Source of the DNA: CAIUKX01 sp964580965
Lineage (GTDB): Bacteria > Bacteroidota > Bacteroidia > Flavobacteriales_D > Crocinitomicaceae
Direction of reading: 5' to 3'
DNA length: 37,849 bases
NCBI GenBank assembly: GCA_964580965.1
Contig: CAZOLZ010000016.1
Location: 1-37,849, forward strand
The translations under genes and the position numbers were made by a program. Numbering within the stretch: position 1 is the first letter of the stretch; every line of letters begins with the position of its first letter. The notes under the pieces are model-generated. The model had not been told where the DNA came from and made no database searches. It worked only from the letters and a program-made list of their open reading frames with translations. Below, piece by piece: positions 26,389-34,990 of the stretch.

Positions 26389-27743
26389 ATTTTAATTGCT
26401 TTATTTTCTTCAATTATAATTTCTTCCTCAATGAACTTAATCCCAAAACTTTCTAATTCATCTAAAATTGGGTTATAAACCTCTGGTTGAATTGGTAATT
26501 GAACTCCTTTTAATTCAATTTCATTGTTTAAAATCATTTTTGCACATATCGCCATAGGTAAACCAACAGTGTTACTCATTGATGTAAAAATATTGTCTTC
26601 CCCAATATTCACCATATAAGACTTAATTCTTTTCTTCTTCTCATCAACGGTGAAGTCAAATTCATGATACATGACTAACATATCTTTATCACCATCTTCA
26701 AGATTCCATTTCTGAATTAAAAACTCTTGAAGTAATTGAGCAGGAGTTGCATTTTTTAATCCAATAGGTTTGGAATTATCAAACATTCCTAACCAATCAA
26801 ATTTTTCAAAAAGGTCATTATTATTTTTGATAAATTTTTTGAATTTTTCTTCTACAGTTTGCGATTTATTATAAGGTAAAAAAGCATTTATGAAACCTCT
26901 TGGTGTTAGATTTTCTGAATCAAATAAAACGTATGAATCATCTGTCATTCCTAGATCAACAAAAACACTCCAAGCCTCGCAATAACCAGATTTTCTAACA
27001 GTTCCTCTATAAATTGTCGGAACATCTTCTAAGCCATAAACTGATTTATAAGATAATGAATCCCTATTTGCGTAAGCTTCAAAATTTCCAAATTTTGGTA
27101 TAGTTATTTTTTCTACTCTTTTAAAAAGGAAATTATACGGGATATATTTATATTCATTTTGTTCTTGATAACAAGAAGCTCCTCCTTGCCCAGCTAAAAT
27201 CACATTACGAGGGTTCCATGTGAATTTATAGCCCCAAGGATTATTATCAAATTCGGGTGCAATTAAACCACCACAAAAAGAGACAAAACGATTAACATTT
27301 CCCTTTTCATTTTGTATTTTGTGGATTATTTTCATCGCACTCATGTGATCAATACCTGGGTCAACTCCAATTTCATTCATAAAGATTAATCCAGCTTTTT
27401 TAGCTTCCTCGTCCAGAGCTTTCATTTCTGGTGAGATATATGAGGGAGTTATCAAGTTAGTTTTTAATTCTAGACAATCTTTTGCTACATCAACATGGAA
27501 TCGAGCAGGTAACATACTGATAACTAAATCAGCTTTTTCAATTTCTGGTCTTCTTTCAGTTGCATCTATAGCATTAAAAGATAAAGCAACACCATTTGGA
27601 TGGTTGTTTAATTTCTTTTTAACTAAATCCAGGTTTTGGTCAACTACTCTTACTTGCCAATTGTAAGTTGTTGAATTTGTCAATAGATACCTTATTAATG
27701 AAGAAGCAGATAACCCTGCACCGATAACCAGAATTGTTTTCAT
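26385..27743 (-). CDS. Saccharopine dehydrogenase family protein
   Basis: A 452-aa NAD(P)-binding enzyme. The N-terminus MKTILVIGAGLSASSLIRYL is a Rossmann nucleotide site (GAGLSAS); later blocks ADLVISMLPARFHVDVAKDC (about 72-91), MNEIGVDPGIDHMSAMKII and FCGGLIAPEFDNNPWGYKF match the saccharopine dehydrogenase (glutamate-forming) type. Such enzymes split or form saccharopine in lysine degradation, and relatives act on carboxynorspermidine; which one cannot be decided here. It sits downstream of asd on the same strand (95 nt gap), which fits a link to lysine/aspartate-family metabolism, but it has its own TACTTTTG promoter box. Confidence 0.88.
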   Translation of the reverse strand: MKTILVIGAGLSASSLIRYLLTNSTTYNWQVRVVDQNLDLVKKKLNNHPNGVALSFNAIDATERRPEIEKADLVISMLPARFHVDVAKDCLELKTNLITPSYISPEMKALDEEAKKAGLIFMNEIGVDPGIDHMSAMKIIHKIQNEKGNVNRFVSFCGGLIAPEFDNNPWGYKFTWNPRNVILAGQGGASCYQEQNEYKYIPYNFLFKRVEKITIPKFGNFEAYANRDSLSYKSVYGLEDVPTIYRGTVRKSGYCEAWSVFVDLGMTDDSYVLFDSENLTPRGFINAFLPYNKSQTVEEKFKKFIKNNNDLFEKFDWLGMFDNSKPIGLKNATPAQLLQEFLIQKWNLEDGDKDMLVMYHEFDFTVDEKKKRIKSYMVNIGEDNIFTSMSNTVGLPMAICAKMILNNEIELKGVQLPIQPEVYNPILDELESFGIKFIEEEIIIEENKAIKI

Positions 27744-27780
27744 AATGAATGAAATAATTTGTTAAATTTTAACCTTACAA

Positions 27781-27788
27781 CAAAAGTA
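27781..27788 (-). promoter_or_regulatory. Bacteroidota -7 box (TACTTTTG) for the saccharopine dehydrogenase-like gene
   Basis: Exact TAnnTTTG match on the minus strand, about 37 nt before the ATG. A TTG lies about 20 nt further upstream. Confidence 0.5.
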
Positions 27789-27838
27789 TGGTTTATATTT
27801 TAACAAAACAACCAGCAAAACAAATAAAATTTAACAAG

Positions 27839-28825
27839 CTATATTAAATCCTTTTTTATTAAAAGTTGAGCAATTTGTACAGCATTCGTTGCTGCACCCT
27901 TACGTAAATTATCTGCAACAACCCACATGTTAAGTGTTTTAGTTTGTGTTTCATCCCTTCTGATTCTACCTACAAAAACATCATTTTTACCTTCGGCATA
28001 GCGTGGCATTGGGTAAGAATTTGTTGTTGGATCATCTTTTAAAGTGATACCAGGTGCTTCGTGAAGTAATTTACGAACTTCTGCTAAATCAAATTCGTTT
28101 TCAAACTCTACATTGATTGCTTCTGAATGCCCACCAACAACAGGTACCCTAACAGCTGTTGCGGTTACATTGATTGAAGGATCTAAAATTTTTTTAGTTT
28201 CATTTGTCAATTTCATCTCCTCTTTCGTGTAGCCATTATCTAAAAAAGAGTCACATTGAGGTATGCAGTTTTTATCAATAGGGTAGGCATAAGCCATCTC
28301 ACCTTGAATGTTTTCGCGTTCGTTTTCTAATTGTTGAACAGCCTTTACCCCAGTACCTGTAATCGATTGGTAAGTAGAAACGATTACCCTTTTAATTGTA
28401 AATATTTTATGTAATGGAGCCAATGCTATTAACATTTGTATTGTACTACAATTTGGGTTCGCAATGATTTTATCTATTTTATCTAATGAATCACCATTAA
28501 TTTCAGGAATAATTAATTTTTTGGTTGGATCCATTCTCCAAGCAGATGAATTATCTATTACTGTTGTTCCGACGTTAGCAAATTTTGGAGCCCACTCTAA
28601 AGATGCTTTACCACCAGCAGAAAAAATTGCAATATCAGGTTTCATTGAGATCGCTTTTTCCAATCCAACAATTTCAAATGTTAAACCACCAAATTCTATT
28701 TTCTTTCCTATTGACTTTTCAGAAGCAACAGGGATTAATTCAGTGATAGGAAAGTTGTGTTCTTTTAAAACTTCTAACATTACTTTACCCACCATCCCAG
28801 TGGCACCAACAACTGCTACTCTCAT
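27839..28825 (-). CDS. asd: Aspartate-semialdehyde dehydrogenase
   Basis: A 328-aa NADP-dependent enzyme that converts aspartyl phosphate to aspartate semialdehyde, the branch point to lysine, diaminopimelate, threonine and methionine. The N-terminal NADP-binding site is MRVAVVGATGMVGKVMLEVL; the catalytic cysteine is Cys126 in ANPNCSTIQM; STYQSITGTG and VPVVGGHSEAINVEF (with the conserved His) complete the active site. Length is normal. It heads a same-strand pair with the saccharopine dehydrogenase-like gene. No aspartate kinase is nearby. Confidence 0.96.
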   Translation of the reverse strand: MRVAVVGATGMVGKVMLEVLKEHNFPITELIPVASEKSIGKKIEFGGLTFEIVGLEKAISMKPDIAIFSAGGKASLEWAPKFANVGTTVIDNSSAWRMDPTKKLIIPEINGDSLDKIDKIIANPNCSTIQMLIALAPLHKIFTIKRVIVSTYQSITGTGVKAVQQLENERENIQGEMAYAYPIDKNCIPQCDSFLDNGYTKEEMKLTNETKKILDPSINVTATAVRVPVVGGHSEAINVEFENEFDLAEVRKLLHEAPGITLKDDPTTNSYPMPRYAEGKNDVFVGRIRRDETQTKTLNMWVVADNLRKGAATNAVQIAQLLIKKDLI

Positions 28826-28987
28826 AGGTTTATTTATTTAGTTTTAATAAAACAATCCATTACTGTGAGCTCAAAATTAAGTATTATTAATTCATCAATA
28901 TTGAATAGTGAAATAAAAATATTAGTAAAAAATTAGTTTAATTCTATCATAGAAGTTATATTTAATTGGTTCTTTAAATTAAAATAT

Positions 28988-29488
28988 ATGATAGTATGCT
29001 CAGTTTACACGATAAGTTTAGCTTTATCGTTGTTGGTATTATTAGCAGGTTTATTTCTTCTTGCATATGCTAATAAAGAAGGATTAGGTAAATTGACCAA
29101 AATTTCATCTTATGGAGCAATTTTATTTGGAGGAGTTGTGTTTGTGGGAGGTTTAACTTGTGCTTTATTCTTTGGAAACTGCTCTAAAAGCGAAGGTTGT
29201 AATGGTGGTAAATACCCTATTCCTATGCATGAAAGAATGGAAATGTGCCATAATAAATGTATGATGATGAAAGAAGGGTGTCACAAAATGGAAGAGAAAT
29301 CTTGTTGTTCAAAAGACAAATCTTCTTGTGAAAAATCAGAATGTTCATCTGAAAAGAAATCTGATTGTTGTAAAACAGATAAAAAAGAGGTAAAAGAATC
29401 TTGTTGTGGTGATATAAAATGTAAACCTGGTAAAGAATGTGCTAAAGATGGAAAATGCGCAGATGGTGGTGCTTGCCCAGCGAAATAG
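28988..29488 (+). CDS. Cysteine-rich membrane-anchored protein, possibly metal binding
   Basis: A 166-aa protein with two membrane helices in the first 65 residues (TISLALSLLVLLAGLFLLAY and GAILFGGVVFVGGLTCALFF) and a hydrophilic tail with 17 or 18 cysteines. The proximal tail is Met/His/Cys-rich (MHERMEMCHNKCMMMKEGCH), followed by CC and CxxxxC spacings among lysines and glutamates (SCCSKDKSSCEKSEC, DCCKT, SCCGDIKC, ECAKDGKC). That composition suggests soft-metal (copper, zinc, silver) or redox binding, like a metallothionein on a membrane anchor. The tail looks as if built from short degenerate repeats. No family is recognised and no metal transporter lies beside it. A good terminator follows at 29552. 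Confidence 0.75.
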   Translation: MIVCSVYTISLALSLLVLLAGLFLLAYANKEGLGKLTKISSYGAILFGGVVFVGGLTCALFFGNCSKSEGCNGGKYPIPMHERMEMCHNKCMMMKEGCHKMEEKSCCSKDKSSCEKSECSSEKKSDCCKTDKKEVKESCCGDIKCKPGKECAKDGKCADGGACPAK

Positions 29489-29551
29489 GTTTTTTAAAGA
29501 CTTTAGAACACTGCGTTTCTAGATATTAGAAATTAGACTTTGTAGAATAAG

Positions 29552-29573
29552 GCTGTCCAATCGGACAGCTTTT
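29552..29573 (+). terminator. Rho-independent terminator
   Basis: GCTGTCC (29552-29558), loop AATC, GGACAGC (29563-29569), then TTTTGTTGTTTTT. It lies 63 nt after the stop of the cysteine-rich gene. Confidence 0.85.
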
Positions 29574-29603
29574 GTTGTTTTTACTAAGCGAGCTTAAGTC
29601 TCA

Positions 29604-29619
29604 TCCCTTGAGGGAAGAT
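29604..29619. repeat. Intergenic palindrome, copy 2 (TCCC-TTGA-GGGA core)
   Basis: TCCCTTGAGGGAAGAT is identical to 13850-13865. It lies in the 436-nt gap 29489-29924, which otherwise holds the terminator before it, AT-rich sequence, a short GA-rich patch (29708-29729) and the promoter of the next gene. Confidence 0.5.
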
Positions 29620-29851
29620 TAAGAAGGCTGATATAATAATTTAAAAATTGAATGTATTAAATATTTTTCCTTCTTACATATTTCAATTATGATTCCATTC
29701 CGAAAACCGAGAGGAGTCGAGATCGAGGGATTAATCAATTATCAATTCTCACTTTTTAATTGTTTCTCTCCACTCATCAATCTTTTTTCATCTTCTTCAC
29801 TTCTATAAGCCGTTAATCATCAAAATCAACGAAAAAGTGTTAGACTTTGTT

Positions 29852-29859
29852 TATATTTG
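29852..29859 (+). promoter_or_regulatory. Bacteroidota -7 box (TATATTTG)
   Basis: Exact TAnnTTTG match 65 nt upstream of the C1 peptidase start. This would give a leader of about 60 nt, longer than for the other genes here. Confidence 0.45.
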
Positions 29860-29924
29860 AACAAAACAAAAACATTTGTTAAAATAATTAATACTATTTT
29901 TCAAATACATTAAACAAAATACAC

Positions 29925-31133
29925 ATGAAAAAAACATTTTTAAGTTTCTTATTTGTAGGTGCTGTTTCAATCGTAACAATTGCACAAGATACAATTACAA
30001 ATGCAGAAGGAAGTTCATACAGATTTGAGAAAATTGCTCATTTAGATGCTTCACCAGTATTGAGTCAGGGAAGAACAGGAACTTGTTGGAGTTTTTCAGC
30101 ACTTTCATTTTTTGAGTCTGAAATGATGCGTATGGGAGTTAAAAATCCACCTGTATTATCTCAAATGTATGTTTCAAGAAAAGCATATGAAGGTAAAGCA
30201 GAGAAATACATTCGCATGGATGGGAAGACTAACTTCTCACAAGGTGGTGCGTTTCACGATATTCCTTATGTAATTAGAAATTATGGAATGGTTCCTCAAT
30301 CTATTTATTCAGGATTGTTACCAGAACAAGAAACGTACAATCACTATGAAATGTTTAGTGTGTTGGAAGGAGCAATGAAAGGATTGTTGAATCATGTGAA
30401 TGAAAAAGGAAATTCACCTTTAACAAACGCATGGAAACCTGCAATCAACGGAATTTTAGATGCATATTTTGGTGCAGATGTAAAAGAGTTTGAGTACCAA
30501 GGGAAAAAATATACACCAAAAACATTTGCTGAATCATTAAACTTAAACATGGATGATTATGTTTCAGTAACATCGTTAACGAATCACCCAATGAATGCTA
30601 AATGTTTTTTAGCGATCCAAGATAACTGGGCTTGGGGACAAGCTTACAATGTTAACTTAGATGATTTAGTAAAAGTTACGGAGGATGCTTTGAAAAATGG
30701 TTATACAGTTGCTTGGGGAGCTGATGTTTCTGAAAAAGGATTCAACTTCAGAAAAGGAATTGCTATTGTACCTGAAGATATGTCAACATTAAAAGTGAGA
30801 GGAAGTGACAACAGAAACTTCTCTGATGCTGGAGCAGACAAAATTTCAAATGCTTTCTTAGAGCCAGTTAAAGAATTGGAAATCACTCCAGAATTCAGAC
30901 AAGCTGGTTACGACAACAAAACGACAACTGACGATCACGGAATGCACATCGTTGGAATGTATAAAGACCAAACTGGTAAAACCTTCTTTTTAGTTAAGAA
31001 CTCTTGGGGAACAGGAAACTTACCAAAAGGTTACTTCTACGTTTCAGAAAACTATTTCAGATACAAAACAATCAACATCTTCTTACATAAAGATGGAATT
31101 TCTAAAGATGTTAAAAAGAAATTAGAGTTGTAA
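29925..31133 (+). CDS. Secreted C1 (papain/PepC-like) cysteine peptidase
   Basis: A 402-aa exported peptidase of the bleomycin hydrolase/aminopeptidase C group. MKKTFLSFLFVGAVSIVTIAQ is a signal peptide, unlike classical cytosolic PepC. The catalytic residues are visible: Gln-containing SQGRTGTCWSFSALSFFES with nucleophile Cys54, His341 in DDHGMHIVGMY, and Asn359 in VKNSWGTGN. The stretch RMDGKTNFSQGGAFHDIPYV also matches the family. C-terminal residues KKKLEL extend past the last strand; in PepC the C-terminus reaches into the active site. It is monocistronic, between a leader with a promoter box and a strong terminator. Confidence 0.93.
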   Translation: MKKTFLSFLFVGAVSIVTIAQDTITNAEGSSYRFEKIAHLDASPVLSQGRTGTCWSFSALSFFESEMMRMGVKNPPVLSQMYVSRKAYEGKAEKYIRMDGKTNFSQGGAFHDIPYVIRNYGMVPQSIYSGLLPEQETYNHYEMFSVLEGAMKGLLNHVNEKGNSPLTNAWKPAINGILDAYFGADVKEFEYQGKKYTPKTFAESLNLNMDDYVSVTSLTNHPMNAKCFLAIQDNWAWGQAYNVNLDDLVKVTEDALKNGYTVAWGADVSEKGFNFRKGIAIVPEDMSTLKVRGSDNRNFSDAGADKISNAFLEPVKELEITPEFRQAGYDNKTTTDDHGMHIVGMYKDQTGKTFFLVKNSWGTGNLPKGYFYVSENYFRYKTINIFLHKDGISKDVKKKLEL

Positions 31134-31161
31134 GATTATTAAACGAATTGTTTACAAAAAA

Positions 31162-31188
31162 GGTTGAGCATTTGCTCAACCTTTTTTT
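31162..31188. terminator. Bidirectional Rho-independent terminator
   Basis: GGTTGAGC (31162-31169), loop ATTT, GCTCAACC (31174-31181), followed by TTTTTTT and preceded by AAAAAA. It can end both the C1 peptidase transcript and the convergent polA transcript. Confidence 0.9.
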
Positions 31189-31247
31189 ATTTCATTGAAT
31201 AAAGTCTTAAAACTTATCTTAACAGAGGGTAACTGATCCTGTCGAAG

Positions 31248-34049
31248 TTAATGTGCTTCCAACCAATTCTTCGCTAATTCCATTTCTACTTCCATCGGAA
31301 CTGCTAATTGAACCGCGTTTTCCATTGCTGCTTTTACCAATGTTTTCATTTGTTCGATTTCGTCTTTATGCACATCAAAAATTAATTCATCATGCACTTG
31401 TAAAATCATTTTTGATTGTAAATGCTGCTTTTCCATTTCTTTATATACTGATACCATGGCTAATTTGATGATATCTGCTGCTGAACCTTGAATAGGGGCA
31501 TTAATGGCATTTCGTTCTGCGTAACCTCTCACAATTGCATTAGACGAATTAATATCTGGTAAATATCTACGACGTTTCATTATGGTTTCTACATAGCCAT
31601 TTTCCCTTGCCTTAGCTACTGTTCCATCCATATACTCTTTTATTGTACCGTATTGTGCAAAGTAGTTATCAATAATTTCTTTCGCTTCTTTTCTCGAAAT
31701 ATTTAAGTTTTGAGCCAAACCAAATGCAGATTGTCCGTAAATAATTCCGAAGTTAACCGCTTTAGCAGCACTACGTTGGTCTTTTGAAACTTCTTCCGGT
31801 GGAAGATGGAATACTTTCGCAGCCGTAGCGGTATGAATATCGTGTCCTTTTTGGAATGCTTCCACCATATTTGGATCGTTACTCAGTGCAGCAATAATTC
31901 TTAACTCAATTTGAGAGTAATCAACCGACATTAATAAGTAATCTTCTCCACGAGCAACGAAAGCTTTACGAATCTCTTTTCCATTTTCTGAACGAATCGG
32001 AATATTCTGTAAATTTGGATTATTCGAACTCAAACGACCTGTTGCTGTGACAGTTTGCATAAAACTTGTATGTATCCTTTCATCAAATTGATCAACCAAT
32101 GTTGGTAATGGATCTACGTATGTACTTTTTAATTTTTTCAATTGACGGTATTCCAAAATCAATGGAATGATAGTGTGATCTTTTTGGTGTTTAACTAAAA
32201 CATCTTCACCTGTCGCATATTGACCGGTTTTTGTTTTTTTAGCTTTTGTTGAAATCTTCATATGTTCAAAAAGCACATCACCTAATTGCTTTGGTGAATC
32301 AATATTGAAATCCATTCCAGCTAAATCGATGATTTCTTTGTGAAGGACCGAACTTCGTTCTTCTAATTGAATTGAAAATTCTTTCAATCCTTCAACATCA
32401 ATTGCAATACCTTCTTTTTCCATTTCATTCAACACGTAAACCAAAGGCATTTCCATATTATAGAATAAATCTTTTAAATGGTCTTTTTGAATTTCTGGTT
32501 CAAACAATTGTTTCAATTGGAAAGTAATATCAGCATCTTCACACGCATAATCAGAAACTTCTTCCGGCTTCAAATCCTGCATGTTTCCTTGATTTTTTCC
32601 TTTTTTACCAATCAAATCTTCAATTGAAATTGGTTTGTAAGAAAGGTAGAATTCCGATAAGAAATCCATACTTTGTTTTGCTTCTGGATTGATTAAGTAG
32701 TGTGCAATCATTGTATCGAATACCGGCCATGAAATATCAATCCCATAACGACTTAATACTTGCATATCATACTTTATGTTATGCGCAATTTTTTCAATTG
32801 TGTTAGACTCAAAAAACGGTTTGAACTCTTCAACAATCTTTTTAGCATCCTCAAAATTTGAAGGAACAGCAACATAAAATCCTTCTCTTTCTTTGTATGA
32901 AAAAGAGATCCCAACTAAATCTGCATGTAAGGGATTAATTGAGTTTGTTTCTGTATCAAAACATACTTGTTGTTGTTTCAATAATAAATCCAGTAATTCT
33001 TTTCGTTCATCTGGTTTTGTAATTAAATGGTAACTTGGTTTTGAGGTTGCAATTGTTTTTAATGATGCTGATTCGATAGGTTCTTGTTCGACTACTAAAC
33101 TTTGTTTTCCAAATAAGTCCATCTGACCATTTTCATCGATATTAGCGCTCACAACAATTTCTTCACCGATTACTCTTCTTGCTAAATTTCTGAATTCTAA
33201 TTCCGTAAAAACCTCTTTGATTTTTTCCGCATCAGGGTCACACATGATTAAATCCTCTTCAATGAACTCAACATCAACATCCGTTATAATTGTTGCCAAC
33301 ATTTTAGAAACTAAACCTTGCTCAGCAAAATTGATAACATTTTCTTTCTGTTTTCCTTTTAATTCCTCCGCATTAGCAATTAGATTTTCAACAGAACCAT
33401 ATTTTTGAATCAATTTTTTAGACGTTTTTTCACCAATACCAGGAATACCAGGAATGTTGTCTGCAGCATCACCCCAAAGACCTAAAATATCAATAACTTG
33501 TAAAGGGTTTTCTACTTCGAATTTAGCACATACTTCAGGTATCCCCAAAATTTCAGGCGGATTACCACCACGACCAGGTTTATACATAAAAATATGTTCA
33601 GAAACTAGCTGACCAAAATCTTTATCGGGAGTCATCATGTATGTTATGAAACCTTTTTTTTCAGCAACTTTAGCTACAGTTCCAATAACATCATCTGCTT
33701 CATAACCATCTACTTGTAAGATAGGAATATTGAAAGCACGAATAATTGTTTTTATTGGTTCAATCATGGAACGGATGTCTTCAGGCATTTCTTCTCGATG
33801 TGCTTTATAAGCTTCGAAATCGGTTTGACGCAATGTTGCACCACCTGGAGGATCAAAAACAACAGCAATATGAGTCGGTTTTTCTCTTAAAATAATATCA
33901 ATCAATGCATTTGTAAAACCAAAAGCAGCTGATGTATTTTGCCCTTTAGAATTAACACGAGGATTCTTAGAAAAAGCAAAATAAGCTCTGTAAATCAACG
34001 CAAAAGCATCTAAAAGAAAAAGTTTTTTATCGTGAATTGGTGTTAACAT
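31248..34049 (-). CDS. polA: DNA polymerase I
   Basis: Repair and lagging-strand polymerase. The ATG at 34049 is preferred over the in-frame TTG at 34070 because it directly precedes LTPIHDKKLFLLDAFALIYRA; this gives 933 aa. Three domains are intact. The 5'-nuclease (residues 1-290) has VVFDPPGG, DGYEADDVIG, TPDKDFGQ and a helix-hairpin-helix at NIPGIPGIGEK. The 3'-5' proofreading domain keeps CFDTETNSI, IAHNIKYDM and YACEDADITF, so it is probably active. The polymerase has TATGRLSSNNPNLQNIP, VDYSQIELR (motif A), RSAAKAVNFGIIYG (motif B) and LQVHDELIFDV (motif C). A TATTTTTG promoter box is 22 nt upstream. Confidence 0.97.
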   Translation of the reverse strand: MLTPIHDKKLFLLDAFALIYRAYFAFSKNPRVNSKGQNTSAAFGFTNALIDIILREKPTHIAVVFDPPGGATLRQTDFEAYKAHREEMPEDIRSMIEPIKTIIRAFNIPILQVDGYEADDVIGTVAKVAEKKGFITYMMTPDKDFGQLVSEHIFMYKPGRGGNPPEILGIPEVCAKFEVENPLQVIDILGLWGDAADNIPGIPGIGEKTSKKLIQKYGSVENLIANAEELKGKQKENVINFAEQGLVSKMLATIITDVDVEFIEEDLIMCDPDAEKIKEVFTELEFRNLARRVIGEEIVVSANIDENGQMDLFGKQSLVVEQEPIESASLKTIATSKPSYHLITKPDERKELLDLLLKQQQVCFDTETNSINPLHADLVGISFSYKEREGFYVAVPSNFEDAKKIVEEFKPFFESNTIEKIAHNIKYDMQVLSRYGIDISWPVFDTMIAHYLINPEAKQSMDFLSEFYLSYKPISIEDLIGKKGKNQGNMQDLKPEEVSDYACEDADITFQLKQLFEPEIQKDHLKDLFYNMEMPLVYVLNEMEKEGIAIDVEGLKEFSIQLEERSSVLHKEIIDLAGMDFNIDSPKQLGDVLFEHMKISTKAKKTKTGQYATGEDVLVKHQKDHTIIPLILEYRQLKKLKSTYVDPLPTLVDQFDERIHTSFMQTVTATGRLSSNNPNLQNIPIRSENGKEIRKAFVARGEDYLLMSVDYSQIELRIIAALSNDPNMVEAFQKGHDIHTATAAKVFHLPPEEVSKDQRSAAKAVNFGIIYGQSAFGLAQNLNISRKEAKEIIDNYFAQYGTIKEYMDGTVAKARENGYVETIMKRRRYLPDINSSNAIVRGYAERNAINAPIQGSAADIIKLAMVSVYKEMEKQHLQSKMILQVHDELIFDVHKDEIEQMKTLVKAAMENAVQLAVPMEVEMELAKNWLEAH

Positions 34050-34071
34050 ATTGTGTTTTTTTGAGTTCAAA

Positions 34072-34079
34072 CAAAAATA
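34072..34079 (-). promoter_or_regulatory. Bacteroidota -7 box (TATTTTTG) for polA
   Basis: Exact TAnnTTTG match on the minus strand, 22 nt before the chosen ATG. It overlaps no coding sequence if the ATG start is used and lies just outside the TTG alternative, which supports the ATG. Confidence 0.45.
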
Positions 34080-34230
34080 GTATTTTTAAAGATTTAAGAC
34101 TAAAAGACGAAAGATTTATACTAGATAAAATCTAAGCTTGTACTATTGTTCGAAAATAAAAATTTAAAACCTTTAAGTTTAGACTGAGCAGTTGTTTAAG
34201 AATTATCTTATTCTTTGAAATATGATGATT

Positions 34231-34539
34231 TTATGGACCCCAATAATCAAAATAAAAAATACTTTTTGACGGTATTTTAAATTCAATACTATTCTCTTTT
34301 ATTGAGTCTCCACATGAGATATAATGAGTTCCTGGCTCGATTTTAGTTTTTTGATTAATATCAGATAACCATTTTTTACCATCAACATACAAGTCACCAC
34401 AAAGACCTCCATTATTATCAACTATTACCAAATAAGAAAAACCATCTTTTGATTTGGATATCTTACCTCTCAAACATTGATTAATACTACAAGAGCATAC
34501 TATAAAAAAGAGAATTAAAATTGAGCTCACTTTCAACAT
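34231..34539 (-). CDS. Small putative lipoprotein, unknown function
   Basis: A 102-aa protein starting MLKVSSILILFFIVCSCSINQC, a lipoprotein signal peptide (lipobox VCSC, Cys17). The mature part is about 85 residues, beta-rich and polar, with GKISKSKDGFSYLVIVDNNG, two more cysteines (GLCGDL, ISCGDS) and a C-terminal FYFDYWGP. No family is recognised. It is a single gene on the minus strand, upstream of polA but separated from it by about 160 nt. Confidence 0.6.
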   Translation of the reverse strand: MLKVSSILILFFIVCSCSINQCLRGKISKSKDGFSYLVIVDNNGGLCGDLYVDGKKWLSDINQKTKIEPGTHYISCGDSIKENSIEFKIPSKSIFYFDYWGP

Positions 34540-34572
34540 ATGAATTTTTAAAGATTATTTAAAAATAAGAAT

Positions 34573-34580
34573 TAATTTTG
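34573..34580 (+). promoter_or_regulatory. Bacteroidota -7 box (TAATTTTG) for the cupin gene
   Basis: Exact TAnnTTTG match, 32 nt upstream of the cupin ATG. Confidence 0.4.
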
Positions 34581-34612
34581 GCTCGATATGATCAAAAAAA
34601 ATTGATTTTATA

Positions 34613-34984
34613 ATGAAGACAGTAACATTCACACCCTTCGAAGCGTTGGGAAAAGATGATAGAGGAACAACAACTGAAATTATATTGGACAGAGCAGGTA
34701 AAGCCTTGTCGATTTTTAGAAAAGCAGGTACAGTTTTCGGAAATCATTATCATTCAGGTTCACAAGTTGCTAAAAATCCTGAAATATTTTGGTTGTTACA
34801 CGGAAAATTGAAATTCGAATACAAAACAGTTGAAGCATCTGAATGGCAAACTGAAACTGTTGAATCAGCTACAAAAATGGAAATTTATCCCAATGTTGTT
34901 CATCGAGTTACTGCATTAACGGATAGTTATATGCTTGAATTGAATAGCTTGCAGGAACATATTGACGATACGGTGAAAATTTAA
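34613..34984 (+). CDS. Small cupin-fold protein
   Basis: A 123-aa single-domain protein with a cupin pattern: motif 1 is GNHYHSGSQVAKNPEIFWLLHG (two metal-type histidines and a Glu, residues about 43-64) and motif 2 is PNVVHRVTALTDSYMLELN (one His, about 94-112). Single-domain cupins bind a metal or sugar nucleotide; some resemble sugar epimerases or isomerases (WxcM/RmlC-like), and the opening VTFTPFEALGKDDRGTTTEI recalls that group. The activity cannot be assigned. It has its own promoter box and converges with the Hint-domain gene, 6 nt from its end. Confidence 0.75.
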   Translation: MKTVTFTPFEALGKDDRGTTTEIILDRAGKALSIFRKAGTVFGNHYHSGSQVAKNPEIFWLLHGKLKFEYKTVEASEWQTETVESATKMEIYPNVVHRVTALTDSYMLELNSLQEHIDDTVKI

Positions 34985-34990
34985 GTTGTA

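Noticed and set aside
29700..29740. GA-rich patch in the gap before the C1 peptidase gene as a possible repeat or regulatory site.
   Set aside because: No second copy or symmetry was found in the window.
34050..34070. TTG start of polA seven codons upstream of the ATG.
   Set aside because: The ATG matches the family N-terminus, and the promoter box at 34072-34079 would leave almost no leader for the TTG start.
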